Shown here piece by piece: positions 18,137-26,298 of a stretch of 64,000 nucleotides of DNA. The stretch's first letter is position 1, and each line of letters opens with the position of its first letter. Location of the stretch: assembly GCF_000820185.1 (NCBI RefSeq), contig NZ_CDCA01000009.1, positions 27,896-91,895 of the forward strand. The letters are read 5' to 3'. The notes under the pieces are model-generated. The model was not told the DNA's origin. It saw only the letters and a list, made by a program, of their open reading frames with translations, and made no database searches. The stretch comes from Aeromonas tecta (GTDB taxonomy: Bacteria > Pseudomonadota > Gammaproteobacteria > Enterobacterales > Aeromonadaceae). A program made the translations under genes and the position numbers.

Positions 18137-18901
18137 ATGAAGAAGAACGCTAGGTGGATGGGGATAGCTGTTTATGTCGGTGCGAATTGTTTACCTAATG
18201 CAGCTGTGGCTGACACCGATATTGAACAAGATATGTGTGCGAAGTTGCCAGAGGTGATCAAAAATGGCAATAAACTATATCAAATTAAGGAATATGATAA
18301 AGCAAGAAAATATTTTATTGAGCAAGTTTCACTGAGCGAAGGGTGCAATCATGCCTTTGAAAAACCGGATAAAGCTGCGATCGTCACTGCATATAACAAC
18401 GTAGCCCTTTCTTATATAAAAGAAGGCGATTCCCTCAAGGCTCGTGCATGGTTGTCATTAGCGCCAAATGATAAAAAATCAAAATTCAACTATGGCCTTC
18501 TAGAAAATATACCTGTAACTAATGGGGGTAATATTGTAGGTACCTATTGGCAATATGCTGGGTTGGGGGGGTGGAATGTTGCTTCGGTAGAGAAGCAAGG
18601 TAATAACTATGATGTGTCATTGAGCCTCCTTTACTTCGGACTAAGAGGAATGGCATATGGACCTAACATTGGTGATATATCCCAAGTAGTTGCGGTGAAA
18701 AATGATGTAGGGATAATAAAACTCAAGAGTGAGGAGGGGAATTGTGAAATTTCCATGAGGTTTAGTGATGCGAATAGTGGAACTTTATCGATAAAAACTT
18801 CTCCAGAAATGAAAGAGTGTGGGTTTGGACATAATGTATATGCTTATGGAGATTTTGTACGAGTATCGTATAAGCCTACATCGCTGACTATCGATTACTA
18901 G
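18137..18901 (+). CDS. AT-rich secreted protein with TPR-like N-terminal half
   Basis: About 254 residues. The start is the ATG at 18137 with GAGGA 5 bp upstream, just 14 bp after recD. A signal peptide (MKKNARWMGIAVYVGANCLPNAAVAD) precedes a helical region reminiscent of tetratricopeptide repeats (LYQIKEYDKARKYF; AYNNVALSYIKEGDSLKARAWL). A beta-rich C-terminal half contains four or more cysteines. The base composition is visibly much more AT-rich than recD, suggesting later acquisition. It is a periplasmic or exported protein of unknown role, and nothing links it to RecBCD beyond position. Confidence 0.7.
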   Translation: MKKNARWMGIAVYVGANCLPNAAVADTDIEQDMCAKLPEVIKNGNKLYQIKEYDKARKYFIEQVSLSEGCNHAFEKPDKAAIVTAYNNVALSYIKEGDSLKARAWLSLAPNDKKSKFNYGLLENIPVTNGGNIVGTYWQYAGLGGWNVASVEKQGNNYDVSLSLLYFGLRGMAYGPNIGDISQVVAVKNDVGIIKLKSEEGNCEISMRFSDANSGTLSIKTSPEMKECGFGHNVYAYGDFVRVSYKPTSLTIDY

Positions 18902-19202
18902 TTATTTACATTCCACACATCAGCACTCGCAGGCTAAGTCACAATGTATTATGTTTGTAGGTTTTGGCTGAGCGTAACGAAGTTTAACACTTACCAATAT
19001 ATATCCCACCCCGACTGACAGCCCTTCTCCCGCAAGGGGAGAAGGGAGAGATTATGCTTCCGTCGAAAGATTATTCTTTACTAATATAATTCTCAAGCTG
19101 AGCCTGTGTGAAAAAATAACAGGTCTGCTTATTCTGACCATAAAGAATAAAGCCCCCGAACAGGAGGCTTGTTTGGATATCACCTGCAAATGAACGGTGT
19201 AT
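18902..19202. other. Intergenic region with a GC hairpin repeat and a leftward terminator
   Basis: There is no gene. A 9-10 bp stem hairpin (CCCTTCTCCC at 19022-19031 with its complement ending at 19046) has no T-run and resembles the dispersed palindromes common in bacterial intergenic DNA. A separate terminator for the leftward hydrolase gene lies at 19141-19172. Confidence 0.5.
19141..19172 (-). terminator. Terminator of the alpha/beta hydrolase gene
   Basis: Read on the minus strand, the arms AAGCCTCC and GGGGGCTT enclose TGTTC and are followed by TATTCTTT. It lies about 30 bp past the hydrolase stop codon. Confidence 0.7.
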
Positions 19203-20168
19203 TTATTTTTTCAAAAACGGCAGCAATACTGTCATTAGCTGCTCCGGGCACTCTTCCGTTACAAAGTGACCACATTCACTGAGCATTGCGCCCTGCAGAT
19301 TCACCGCTCTTCCCTGCATCGTCTGCTGTGGTGCATCACGGGTGGCATGATCTGCACCGATTGCGAGAACCGGCATCATCAATTTCTTCTCTGCCCGCTT
19401 TTTATTCTGCGCGATGGTTTGCGGAATCGCCCGGTAATACGAAAATCCTGCACGTAGTCCACCTGGTGAAGAATAAGCATCGATATAGGTTTGTACGGCG
19501 ACGCGCTCACGACGATAAGACCAGTGGTCAAAAATAAAAGTCAGATATTCCCGTTCTTTGCCGGCTGTCAGCATTTCCGGCAAATCCTGCACCTGATTAA
19601 ACATAAAGTGCCAGAGGAAAATATTCTCCTGCGGATCGACAAAGATGGACGGTGCCGGCGCCAAGCCTGGAATAACGGCTTCGGTTAATGCTATTTTTTT
19701 TATGTCTGCGGGATAGTCACTCGCCAGCGCATAACCAACCCACATGCCAATGTCGTGACCGACAACAGAATATTTCTTATGGCCCAGCTGATTCATCATC
19801 CTGTGCAATGTGGTTGCCACCGCCCCGGTATCATAACCCGTGTTCGGCCGTGCGGAATAACCGGTGCCTGGCGGATCAACCGCTATCGCCATATAGCCTT
19901 CGGCTGCGAGTCTGGTCATCACGTATCGCCATGCATACCAAGTCTGCGGCCAGCCGGGGATCAGTAGCACAGGCTCCCCCTTTCCCGCCGTCACGTAATG
20001 CATCTTCTGTCCCGCAATATTGACATACTGATGCTGAAAATCTGCCTCATTAACCGGCGTTGTTGCCGATGCCACTGTCGGGTTTTGTGCATTTGCCGCG
20101 ATGGCAGTGCCATGTAATGGGAACAGCATGACCAGCGCCAGCAATACCCTGATGAGTGATGTGTTCAT
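19203..20168 (-). CDS. Exported alpha/beta-hydrolase (epoxide-hydrolase/haloalkane-dehalogenase-like)
   Basis: About 321 residues. The start is the ATG at 20168 with GGAAAAGG upstream; the longer frame to 20291 runs through the operator region. A signal peptide (MNTSLIRVLLALVMLFPLHGTAIAA) is followed by the alpha/beta-hydrolase core. The oxyanion motif is LLIPGWPQTWYAW, DPPGTGYS follows, and the nucleophile elbow is VVGHDIGMW, giving an Asp nucleophile typical of epoxide hydrolases and dehalogenases. A late GADHATR (acid) and SECGHFVTEE (catalytic His) complete it. It is periplasmic, with substrate unknown. It is transcribed divergently from a TetR gene. Confidence 0.82.
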   Translation of the reverse strand: MNTSLIRVLLALVMLFPLHGTAIAANAQNPTVASATTPVNEADFQHQYVNIAGQKMHYVTAGKGEPVLLIPGWPQTWYAWRYVMTRLAAEGYMAIAVDPPGTGYSARPNTGYDTGAVATTLHRMMNQLGHKKYSVVGHDIGMWVGYALASDYPADIKKIALTEAVIPGLAPAPSIFVDPQENIFLWHFMFNQVQDLPEMLTAGKEREYLTFIFDHWSYRRERVAVQTYIDAYSSPGGLRAGFSYYRAIPQTIAQNKKRAEKKLMMPVLAIGADHATRDAPQQTMQGRAVNLQGAMLSECGHFVTEECPEQLMTVLLPFLKK

Positions 20169-20252
20169 ACCTTTTCCGTCTGAATTATTGATAAAAAATA
20201 CCCGCAGCAGACCATAGACAGAGCCTGTGTCAGCTGCGATAGCACCTATTGT

Positions 20253-20333
20253 TTGTCGATCAACAGTGAATAGGTTAAGAGGGCTGTACAATCTTTGTCA
20301 ATCAACAAAAAATAATTCTTTGTTAATCGACAA
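20253..20333. promoter_or_regulatory. Palindromic operator region between the hydrolase and TetR genes
   Basis: A 39-bp imperfect palindrome (20295-20333) has arms TTGTCAATCAACAAA and, on the opposite strand, TTGTCGATTAACAAA. A third half-site TTGTCGATCAACA lies at 20253-20265. This is the expected architecture for TetR-family repression of both divergent promoters. Confidence 0.65.
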
Positions 20334-20379
20334 CCAACTGATAGCCTCTGTCTGAAATGACCGATACGGAGACTGTGTT

Positions 20380-20988
20380 ATGGCCGGAAGACCAAGAGAG
20401 TTCGATCGTGAAGAGGCATTGCGCAAAGCAAAAGAGGTGTTCTGGCAGCGGGGCTATGAAGGGACATCCCTGTCTGATCTGGTTGCTGCACTGGGGATTG
20501 CTTCTGCCCGTATTTATGCCGCCTTCGGCTCAAAGGAAAATCTTTTCCGTGAGGCGATAGCGCATTATCTGGCCGAAGAAGGCGCTTTTGCAGACGCCGC
20601 CCTGTCACAACCGGACACCCGCCAGGCTGTCAGGCAACTGCTGGTTAACGCGGTTGAAAACTACACCCGAGACGATCGGCCGCACGGCTGTATGGTGGTG
20701 CTGTCACTGACCAACTATGGCCGTGACAACGAAGAGATCATGGCATGGCTGGCCGGTTACCGCCGGGAGCGGATTGACGGCATCATGCAACGTATCCGGC
20801 AGGGCGTTCAGTCTGGCGATCTGTCAGAAAACACCGATATACAGGCGCTCGGGGATTATGTGGCAACCCTGTTTCACGGGATTTCCATCCAGGCCCGGGA
20901 TGGCGTCAGCCGGGAGCGTCTGATGGCAATGACAGATATCGCCATGCACACGTTCGATGCCCTGACGACCCCACCGGCCGCGCATTAA
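20380..20988 (+). CDS. TetR/AcrR-family transcriptional repressor
   Basis: 202 residues with an N-terminal TetR HTH (residues 8-54; EEALRKAKEVFWQRGYEGTSLSDLVAALGIASARIYAAFGSK, read in pieces). The ligand-binding region is all-helical, with CMVVLSLTNYGRDNEEI and LGDYVATLFHGISIQARDG. It is probably the local regulator of the divergent hydrolase and the downstream SGNH gene (17 bp gap). The upstream near-palindrome is its likely operator. Confidence 0.88.
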   Translation: MAGRPREFDREEALRKAKEVFWQRGYEGTSLSDLVAALGIASARIYAAFGSKENLFREAIAHYLAEEGAFADAALSQPDTRQAVRQLLVNAVENYTRDDRPHGCMVVLSLTNYGRDNEEIMAWLAGYRRERIDGIMQRIRQGVQSGDLSENTDIQALGDYVATLFHGISIQARDGVSRERLMAMTDIAMHTFDALTTPPAAH

Positions 20989-21005
20989 TTTCAGGAGAAT
21001 TTCTG

Positions 21006-22187
21006 ATGTCCTATTCAGTGCCTTCGATCCTGCCAATGCGCGACGAGTGGATATGCAGCTGGTTGTCGACCTCTCAGCCGGCATCGGGGGAGGCGTTCCC
21101 GTTTCCGTCGGATATACCGGTAATACATGGGGATCAGACACTCCGGCAGACATTGCGCATCAGCCGGGGCGGTCAAAAGCTGCGGCTGATCTTTTCCAAC
21201 CGTTATGGTGAACAGCCGCTGGTCATGGGCGAGAGCTATATTTCCGTGTCTGATCTATGCCGCGCACTGCCTATTACCTTTAACGGGCAAATAGGCGCGA
21301 CAATTCCTGCGGGGGGGATTCTGTGCAGTGATGAAATTGCACTGCCTATTCCGTCTCTATCGGTGATCACTCTGCGGACCTATCTGCCGGAACAAATACC
21401 GGTCAATACCTTCCATTGGGATGCCCGTCATTTTTCGTTGCTTGAGTCGGGTAATCAGGCCATCAGGGAAGAGGCCGGCGACGGCCAGAAAATCAGTTCC
21501 CGTTTTCTGGTTGAAAGCGTGCAGGTTCAGCCGGAATCTGCGGGCAGCACTCTGGTCGTTATTGGTGACTCTATGGTTGATGGTAACGGCGTGGACATGG
21601 ACATCTATGGCCGTTGGACGGACTTTTTGGCAGAGCGCTTTATTGCCGAAGATATTGCCGTGGTGAATGCCGGGCAGTCGGGCTCCCGGTTATTGAAAGA
21701 CGGCGTCGGTATCTCTGCATTGTCACGTTTTGGGCGTGATGTGCTTGAGCAGCCCGGTGTCACCGCCTGTATCGTGCAGGTCGGACTGAATGATATCGGG
21801 TTGGCGGGTACGGCATTGGATCCGGAACATCCGCTGCCGTCGGCAACAGTGCTTATCAACGGCTATCGGCAATTACTGACGATGGCTCGGGATTACCATA
21901 TCCGCATGACAGGCGTAACCCTGGTACCGTTGCGGGGAACCGGTGAGTATGGAATTGAGGGCTTTTATCAGCCTGAAAAAGAAGCTGTCCGGCAGGAATT
22001 GAATCACTGGATGCGCACCAGCGGGGAATTTGATGCGGTTATTGACAGCGACCTGCTTGTTCGGGATCCGGAATGCATTTCGCAGCTTAGCGCGCAATAT
22101 GATTCCGGGGATCATCTTCATCTCAATCGTGAAGGGCATCTGCGGGTCGCGCAGTCAGTTCCGCTGACCGTTATCCGGGCTGATTGA
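21006..22187 (+). CDS. SGNH/GDSL-family esterase
   Basis: 393 residues with no signal peptide. The N-terminal 170 residues look like a beta-sandwich accessory domain (TLRISRGGQKLRLIFSNRYGEQPL). The C-terminal SGNH hydrolase has block I VVIGDSMVDGNG (Ser nucleophile), block II NAGQSGSR, block III VGLNDIG and block V DSGDHLHLN (Asp-His). The arrangement resembles bacterial rhamnogalacturonan acetylesterase-like lipases. AGGAG precedes the start. It is probably co-transcribed with the TetR gene, giving a small hydrolase, repressor and esterase cassette. Confidence 0.82.
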   Translation: MSYSVPSILPMRDEWICSWLSTSQPASGEAFPFPSDIPVIHGDQTLRQTLRISRGGQKLRLIFSNRYGEQPLVMGESYISVSDLCRALPITFNGQIGATIPAGGILCSDEIALPIPSLSVITLRTYLPEQIPVNTFHWDARHFSLLESGNQAIREEAGDGQKISSRFLVESVQVQPESAGSTLVVIGDSMVDGNGVDMDIYGRWTDFLAERFIAEDIAVVNAGQSGSRLLKDGVGISALSRFGRDVLEQPGVTACIVQVGLNDIGLAGTALDPEHPLPSATVLINGYRQLLTMARDYHIRMTGVTLVPLRGTGEYGIEGFYQPEKEAVRQELNHWMRTSGEFDAVIDSDLLVRDPECISQLSAQYDSGDHLHLNREGHLRVAQSVPLTVIRAD

Positions 22188-22207
22188 TTGCTTATTTCCC
22201 GGCAGTA

Positions 22208-22236
22208 TAAAAGACCCCACTATTTCGCGGGGCGTT
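22208..22236 (-). terminator. Possible leftward terminator downstream of the VOC gene
   Basis: On the minus strand, CCCC and GGGG arms around CGCGAAATAGT are followed by TCTTTTATA. It lies about 200 bp past the VOC stop. The interval 22237-22431 has no supported gene (a 78-codon minus frame there has no family resemblance or ribosome site). Confidence 0.5.
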
Positions 22237-22431
22237 ACCACTCAACACTAACCCGTTATATCCATCTACCCAGGCCGTTGCCTGTACTTCGGCTGTGCAT
22301 ACAGGGAGTACTTTGCCTAACCTGTGTCTGCAAATGCAGGAGGGGATGAACACACACACTGCGGATGAGCCGAAAGCGTTAACTTGGGCAGCTAGTCTGT
22401 TCTTTGGCCAACTGGTGTCGATCTCCATGGG

Positions 22432-22830
22432 CTAGATGGTCAATTCCAGCCGATTGCCTTCGGGGTCCAGGAAGGTGCTTTCGTAATAGCCGTCGCCGGT
22501 CCAACGCGGGCCGTCCAAGTGTTTTACGTCAGCTCCCTTGAGCAGCTTGAGGCGGGCGCTCATCTTGTCCACCGCCTCCACACTGCCGAGGGCGAAGGCG
22601 AGATGGGCCAACCCCTGTAGTGGGTGCGGCAGGCTCAGATCCGCCGGGAACAGGATGGGGGTGTGCATCAGCTCCAGACTGGCGCCCCCTTCGAAGCGGA
22701 TAAAGTAGGAGGAGAACTGCTTGGCTGGATTGTAGTAACCCTCATTCGCCTCCCCGCCAAATAGCTTGCAGTAGAAGGCCTTGAGTGCGTCCAGGTCCTG
22801 AGCCCAGATGGCGACGTGATGAATGTGCAT
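22432..22830 (-). CDS. VOC-family (glyoxalase/bleomycin-resistance) protein
   Basis: 132 residues, one vicinal-oxygen-chelate module pair. Likely metal ligands are His5 (MHIHHVAIWAQDL), Glu in ASLELMHTP, His in GLAHLAFALG and Glu in the C-terminal NRLELTI. This is the glyoxalase I-like arrangement. It is cytoplasmic. It is divergent from an AraC regulator with only 49 bp between the two starts, so the AraC protein may control it. The substrate is unknown. Confidence 0.85.
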   Translation of the reverse strand: MHIHHVAIWAQDLDALKAFYCKLFGGEANEGYYNPAKQFSSYFIRFEGGASLELMHTPILFPADLSLPHPLQGLAHLAFALGSVEAVDKMSARLKLLKGADVKHLDGPRWTGDGYYESTFLDPEGNRLELTI

Positions 22831-22879
22831 GATGGCTGGTTCCTTGAATTGATGCCCGCCATGCTATGCTCTGGCCGAA

Positions 22880-23872
22880 ATGTCTGACATGGCTGAGCCC
22901 GTCCTGATGATGTCTGAAACTGCCAATCACGAGATCATTGAAGTCTCTCCCGATTGCCGCGAGCAGATCTGCTGCGACAGCTTGCTGCCTGCATTGGCGC
23001 AGGGGCAGGTGTGGCTGGCGGGCCATTCTCAACTGCGCACCCATTACCGTATCGAGCGTCGCTTCACCGATGTGCACTGCTTTCTGATCACCCTGGGGGG
23101 TGAGGGGGAGGTGCTAGTCGGCGATCGCATGGAAAGGCTCCCGCGCGGGGAGTGGGCCCTGATCCCGGCGGGTCAGCCGCTCTGCTATCGCTTATCAGAG
23201 AAGTGGTTGCCAGAGACGCGATTACCAGAGAAGGGGTTGCCAGGTACGCGGTTACCAGAGACGGGGTTAGCAGAAGAGCCGTTGCCCGAGACGGGCGGGG
23301 AATGGGATCTGCTGTGGCTGTTGCTGCACAAAGATTCCCCCTGGGATGTCTTCGCCAGCAGCCCCCGCTTGGGTTGCACCTCCCAGCAGACGGGTCTGCT
23401 GCATACCTTCGAGAACCTCTATGCGGAGCAGGAGCGCCATCAGGACCCGCTGCTCAGCGCCCTGTTGGTGGAGCAACTCGGTTTTTATCTGCGCCGCCTG
23501 CTGCAAAAAGGGGAAGGGCAGAAGCGCGGCGAGCGGCTGGCCCTGCGCCTCGAGTTGCTGCTCAAAGAGACGCTGGCCGAGTGTTGGGACATCGGCCGCA
23601 TGGCCGGGGCGCTGCACCTCTCCGAGCGTCAACTCTATCGGCTCTGCCAGCAGCATTTTTCACTGGCCCCCATGGCGCTGCTGCAACGGCTGCGGCTGCA
23701 ACGGGCCGCGTTGTTGTTGGCCAGCCGCAGTGAATCGGTCAAGGAGGTGGCGAGGCTGTGCGGCTTCAAGAACGAGTACCACTTCTCCACCGCCTTCAAG
23801 CGCCAGCACGGCCTGGCTCCCAGCCACTACCGCGGCCTGCATCATCCCGGCTTCAAAGCCACACCAACCTGA
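22880..23872 (+). CDS. AraC-family transcriptional regulator with a pentapeptide-repeat insert
   Basis: 330 residues. The N-terminal cupin-like sensor half (FLITLGGEGEVLVGDRMERL...GEWALIPAGQPLCYRL) is joined to a C-terminal double HTH (WDIGRMAGALHLSERQLYRLCQ; VKEVARLCGFKNEYHFSTAFKRQ; HGLAPSHYR). Between them, residues about 104-138 consist of degenerate five-residue units (LPETR, LPEKG, LPGTR, LPETG, LAEEP, LPETG). These are encoded by 15-bp DNA repeats at 23188-23292. Several start codons are possible (22880, 22889, 22907). It probably regulates the divergent VOC gene. Confidence 0.82.
   Translation: MSDMAEPVLMMSETANHEIIEVSPDCREQICCDSLLPALAQGQVWLAGHSQLRTHYRIERRFTDVHCFLITLGGEGEVLVGDRMERLPRGEWALIPAGQPLCYRLSEKWLPETRLPEKGLPGTRLPETGLAEEPLPETGGEWDLLWLLLHKDSPWDVFASSPRLGCTSQQTGLLHTFENLYAEQERHQDPLLSALLVEQLGFYLRRLLQKGEGQKRGERLALRLELLLKETLAECWDIGRMAGALHLSERQLYRLCQQHFSLAPMALLQRLRLQRAALLLASRSESVKEVARLCGFKNEYHFSTAFKRQHGLAPSHYRGLHHPGFKATPT
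23188..23292 (+). repeat. 15-bp tandem repeats inside the AraC-type gene
   Basis: About seven diverged 15-bp units of the form GNGGTTGCCAGAGAC encode repeated L-P-E-T-R/G pentapeptides. Because the period is a multiple of three, copy-number change would alter the linker length without a frameshift. Confidence 0.8.
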
Positions 23873-24053
23873 CCGCTGCCCTGAATGGCGTTTTGCTCAT
23901 ATTGATCTTTATTGGACCGATAACCGGAGGGGCGGATCCGAGGTGTGTCGGTCGATAAGATGCGTTCTCGGGCGTGCCTAGGCGGGCGCTGGCTTCTACA
24001 CTCAATCATCGCACCCCCATGGCGATGGGGAGAGAGGACAAGGACAGTCTTTT

Positions 24054-25055
24054 ATGCTGCAAGATGCGGAAATGCTCAGGATCACGGACGTCAGCGAAGG
24101 GGTGGTGCACGGCATCCTCGAGGTGATCAGTGAAGGGGTCTGGGACTGGAACGCCAACACCGGCTTCGTCTATCGCAACTCCGGCTGGTACCGGATGCTG
24201 GGTTATGAGCCTCACTCTCTTGAGAACACGGTATTTACCTGGGAGAACGTGATCCATCCGGACGATCTGGCGCGGGTGATGGCCTGCTTCGATGCCTATC
24301 TCAGTGGCGAGGCCGCTCACTACAAGGTCGAGTATCGTTGCCGCACCAAGGAGGGGGACTTCGTCTGGATTGAGGACAGTGGCCGGATCATCGCCCGCAA
24401 TCCCGATGGTTCCGTGGCCCGCATGATAGGGGCGCATCGCGATATTCACGCCCAGAAACAGCTATACGTCCGGCTGGAGCTGCAGAATCGTACGCTGGAA
24501 CATCAAGTCGCCGAGCGCACCGCCGAACTGGAGCGGCTCAACCAGGAGCTGCAACGCCAGGTCGAAGAGAATCGCCGCTTGGCGGAAACGGATTCTCTGA
24601 CCGGGGCGGCCAGTCGCTATCGACTGGAACAGGTCATCAGGCTGGAGTCCGAGCGTGCCAAGCGCTTCAAGGAGACCTTCTCCGTCATAGCCATGGATGT
24701 GGACGACTTCAAGCGGATCAACGATCGCCATGGCCATGGGGTCGGCGATCAGACCCTGATCGAGATAGTGCGGCTGGCGCGGGACAGCATCCGCGAGATC
24801 GATCTGATCGCCCGCTGGGGAGGGGATGAATTCATGCTGATCCTGCCCAATACCTCGTTGTCGGATGCCCTGGTGGTGGCCGAGAAGCTGCGCCAGCGGC
24901 TGAGTCACGCCAGGGTGCAGGAACAAGAGTGCATCACCATGAGTTTTGGCCTGATCGAATATCACCCCGACGAGGCGCTGAGCCAGCTGATGGTGAGGGT
25001 GGACAGGGCTCTTTATCAGGCCAAGCTGGCGGGCAAAAACCAGCTCTGTGGCTAG
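24054..25055 (+). CDS. PAS-domain diguanylate cyclase (GGDEF)
   Basis: 333 residues. A PAS_3-type sensor domain (residues about 25-140; GVWDWNANTGFVYRNSGWYRMLGYEP, PDGSVARMIGAHRDI) connects through a coiled coil (LEHQVAERTAELERLNQELQ) to a GGDEF domain. The active-site RWGGDEF is intact, the upstream TDSLTGAASR is present, and REID five residues before it fits the RxxD inhibitory site. No EAL domain or transmembrane segment is present, so it should be a cytosolic, product-inhibited c-di-GMP synthase. It is monocistronic. Confidence 0.92.
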   Translation: MLQDAEMLRITDVSEGVVHGILEVISEGVWDWNANTGFVYRNSGWYRMLGYEPHSLENTVFTWENVIHPDDLARVMACFDAYLSGEAAHYKVEYRCRTKEGDFVWIEDSGRIIARNPDGSVARMIGAHRDIHAQKQLYVRLELQNRTLEHQVAERTAELERLNQELQRQVEENRRLAETDSLTGAASRYRLEQVIRLESERAKRFKETFSVIAMDVDDFKRINDRHGHGVGDQTLIEIVRLARDSIREIDLIARWGGDEFMLILPNTSLSDALVVAEKLRQRLSHARVQEQECITMSFGLIEYHPDEALSQLMVRVDRALYQAKLAGKNQLCG

Positions 25056-25198
25056 GGCTCAGTCCGCATTGCCGAGACCTTTCTGACGTCGATACGTTTA
25101 CCTCCCCCCCGGATGCGGCTTGACCTTGGGATCATCTTGACTCCAACCCGGCACGCTGGTCTGATGCGCGCTCTTTAATTCCCATGAGATACATCTTA

Positions 25199-25618
25199 AT
25201 GAAGAAGATCCTCCTGATTGCCCTGACTGCACTGCCGCTGGTTGCCCACGCCGGTCTGATGGATTCCCTGACCGACAGCGTGTCCAGCAGCCTCACCAGC
25301 AGCGCCAAGGAGATGGCCGGTACCGCCATGGACAGCGCCTCCAACGAAGCGATCAAGAAGGCGCTGGATATCAAGGAAGGCGGCTCCAACAAGCAGGCCA
25401 TCAAAGACAAGCTGGGCGCCCCGGCCAGCACCAAGACCGAAGCCGGCCTGGAAGTCTGGATCTATGACTTGAGCGCCCTGAACAAGGTATCCCCCATGCT
25501 GGCGGAGACTTCCAAGACCCTGTTCAAGGATGCCGAAGCCGCTCAGAAGAGCGTCGTCATCAAGTTCGAAGGCGAGACCGTCAAGACCCTGAACCTGGTT
25601 GACAACACCAAGGCGTGA
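25199..25618 (+). CDS. Exported protein with BamE/SmpA-like motif
   Basis: About 139 residues with a Sec signal peptide (MKKILLIALTALPLVAHAG). The ATG at 25199 is preferred over 25184 because it begins a canonical signal. The mature part has a Ser/Ala-rich helical stretch. It then has SNKQAIKDKLGAPASTKTEAGLEVWIYDL, which resembles the BamE/SmpA pattern of a helix, LGxP, and a Trp-containing strand. There is no lipobox Cys. It is periplasmic with unknown function, and is followed by a strong terminator. Confidence 0.7.
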   Translation: MKKILLIALTALPLVAHAGLMDSLTDSVSSSLTSSAKEMAGTAMDSASNEAIKKALDIKEGGSNKQAIKDKLGAPASTKTEAGLEVWIYDLSALNKVSPMLAETSKTLFKDAEAAQKSVVIKFEGETVKTLNLVDNTKA

Positions 25619-25637
25619 GTCTGACCGACATGCGTGA

Positions 25638-25664
25638 AAAAGGGGCCTCTTGGCCCCTTTTTTG
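25638..25664 (+). terminator. Rho-independent terminator
   Basis: Arms AAGGGGCC and GGCCCCTT with a TCTT loop are followed by TTTTTG. It ends the BamE-like gene. Confidence 0.88.
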
Positions 25665-25713
25665 TGGTCGATGATCAGCACTGCAGCGTTCGTGCAAGCT
25701 AGTGCCCGCAACG

Positions 25714-25740
25714 AGAGAGGGTGGCCTTGGCCACCCTCTT
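25714..25740. terminator. GC-rich hairpin at the 3' side of the Spy-like gene
   Basis: An 11-bp perfect stem (AGAGGGTGGCC with its complement) and a two-base loop lie immediately downstream of the leftward gene at 25757. The T-run is poor on both strands, so it is a probable but atypical terminator. Confidence 0.55.
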
Positions 25741-25756
25741 GCCGATCCGACGCCGC

Positions 25757-26098
25757 TTACTTGTTGGCTTCGGCGAACTGCTTCATCGCTTCGGCGTGTT
25801 TGGTCATGCCATCGGCACGCAGCTCCAGGTTCTTGACGAATTCGGCCTTCTTGGCCGGGTCTTCAATCTTGTCGTAACGCTGTTGCAGGTGAGCCTGCAT
25901 CTGCTCCGGGGTCATGTTCTGCATGCGCGCCATCTTGTCGTGGCGGCCACCGTGGTGCTTGCCATCCTTCATGGCGCAGTCGCTCATCATCGGAGCACCG
26001 GGCTGGGCCGTGGTCACGGCTTCGCTGGCGGCGTAGGCACCCAGCGGCAGGCCGAGGATCAGGGTGGCGGTCAGGAAGGTTTTGGTCAGTGGTTTCAT
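25757..26098 (-). CDS. Small periplasmic Spy/CpxP-like protein
   Basis: 113 residues with a signal peptide ending at about residue 23 (LGAYAAS). The mature protein is rich in His, Met and Lys: a CAMKDGKHHGGRHDKMARM segment, then MTPEQMQAHLQQRYDKIEDP. The last part resembles the LTxxQ motif of Spy/CpxP chaperones. The His/Met cluster could bind metal. It is divergent from an OmpR-type response regulator with 200 bp between them. By analogy with cpxP/cpxRA it is a candidate target and accessory of that two-component system. Confidence 0.7.
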   Translation of the reverse strand: MKPLTKTFLTATLILGLPLGAYAASEAVTTAQPGAPMMSDCAMKDGKHHGGRHDKMARMQNMTPEQMQAHLQQRYDKIEDPAKKAEFVKNLELRADGMTKHAEAMKQFAEANK

Positions 26099-26298
26099 GG
26101 TGTAACTCCTTTCGGATTGAGTTCAGGGTCGACTTGTTCGCCTTGACCCCTAGTAAACGCCGAAGAATTGTCTGAAATTTGCCAGTTGGAGCCTATTTTG
26201 TAGCAGAGTGTGGCATCCTGCCGCTCTGGCACATTTTGACACAATCCACCCGGTCGATTTTCGTATACTCGTGCCAGCTCTAATCAGGAGAGGCAGTG

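Noticed and set aside
22192..22428. 78-codon minus-strand frame after the VOC gene
   Set aside because: No ribosome site, no recognisable protein character, and it spans a terminator-like hairpin.
23267..23281. LPETG as a sortase sorting signal
   Set aside because: It lies in the middle of a cytosolic AraC regulator with no signal peptide, hydrophobic tail or sortase.
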